Below are positions 15,154 to 15,226 of a DNA stretch of 15,226 nt, one piece after another (position 1 is the first letter of the stretch; every line of letters begins with the position of its first letter). The stretch is from an uncultured Bacteroides sp. (lineage in GTDB: Bacteria > Bacteroidota > Bacteroidia > Bacteroidales > Bacteroidaceae): contig CABMPP010000053.1 in the NCBI GenBank assembly GCA_902388495.1, forward strand, positions 1 through 15,226, given 5' to 3'. The position numbers were made by a program, and so were the translations under genes. The notes below the pieces were generated by a model. The model saw nothing but the letters and a program-made list of their open reading frames with translations, searched no databases and was not told where the DNA came from.

Positions 15154-15226
15154 TATGTATTCGCGCACTGTGAACAGGGCTGACGCATTATATTTTTTAC
15201 TATTTATCATGTCTAATATTGGTGTT

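Noticed and set aside
15079..15210. Minus-strand ORF of 43 codons near the right edge
   Set aside because: Its sequence is made largely of the 15-bp inverted repeat and part of the 22-nt repeat array; no start signal and no recognisable family.
15209..15226. Plus-strand ATG TCT AAT ATT GGT at the right edge as the start of a gene
   Set aside because: Only six codons are visible, with no TAnnTTTG box or ribosome site upstream, so it cannot be supported.
1..15226. Mobile elements, CRISPR arrays, toxin-antitoxin or anti-phage systems
   Set aside because: No transposase, integrase, Cas, restriction or toxin-like protein, no target-site duplication and no regularly spaced spacer-repeat array was found; the 22-nt tandem units lack unique spacers of CRISPR size.

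Overview
The window looks like a core-genome stretch of a Bacteroidales bacterium, most likely a Bacteroides. Three things point there. Many intergenic gaps carry the Bacteroides-type -7 promoter box TAnnTTTG and lack Shine-Dalgarno sites. Rho has a long disordered insert typical of this group. The sensor kinases are of the periplasmic TPR type and the sulfatase is of the serine type. I see no insertion sequence, phage, CRISPR array or plasmid gene.

Layout. Going down the minus strand from about 11.5 kb: rho (structured leader), a periplasmic sulfatase, two translationally coupled TPR sensor-kinase genes, then ffh-folD-capA, then tRNA-His with its own promoter and hairpin at the left edge. 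On the right, an EFR1-type flavodoxin/ferredoxin protein runs on the plus strand from the divergent rho intergenic region and meets tilS tail to tail, with an 8-bp overlap. tilS is divergent from an iron-containing alcohol dehydrogenase on the plus strand. The last 230 bases are non-coding and rich in repeats: a hairpin, three 22-nt tandem units and a perfect 15-bp inverted repeat.

How the genes relate. Most are housekeeping: transcription termination (rho), protein targeting (ffh), one-carbon metabolism (folD), tRNA-Ile lysidine formation (tilS) and tRNA-His. Among them sit accessory or sensory genes: sulfatase, the kinase pair, capA, EFR1 and the alcohol dehydrogenase. No response regulator, SusC/SusD pair or anti-sigma system is present, so the kinase pair and the sulfatase look like stand-alone units.

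The most interesting item is the kinase pair. The first kinase has every catalytic box. The second keeps the phospho-acceptor histidine but has lost all recognisable ATP-binding boxes, so it looks like a pseudokinase partner made in a coupled 1:1 fashion. Second in interest are Rho's disordered insert (about 260 residues, with an AT-hook-like motif and an Asn run) and the long-range helix predicted by eye in its leader. No wholly new multi-gene system is evident.
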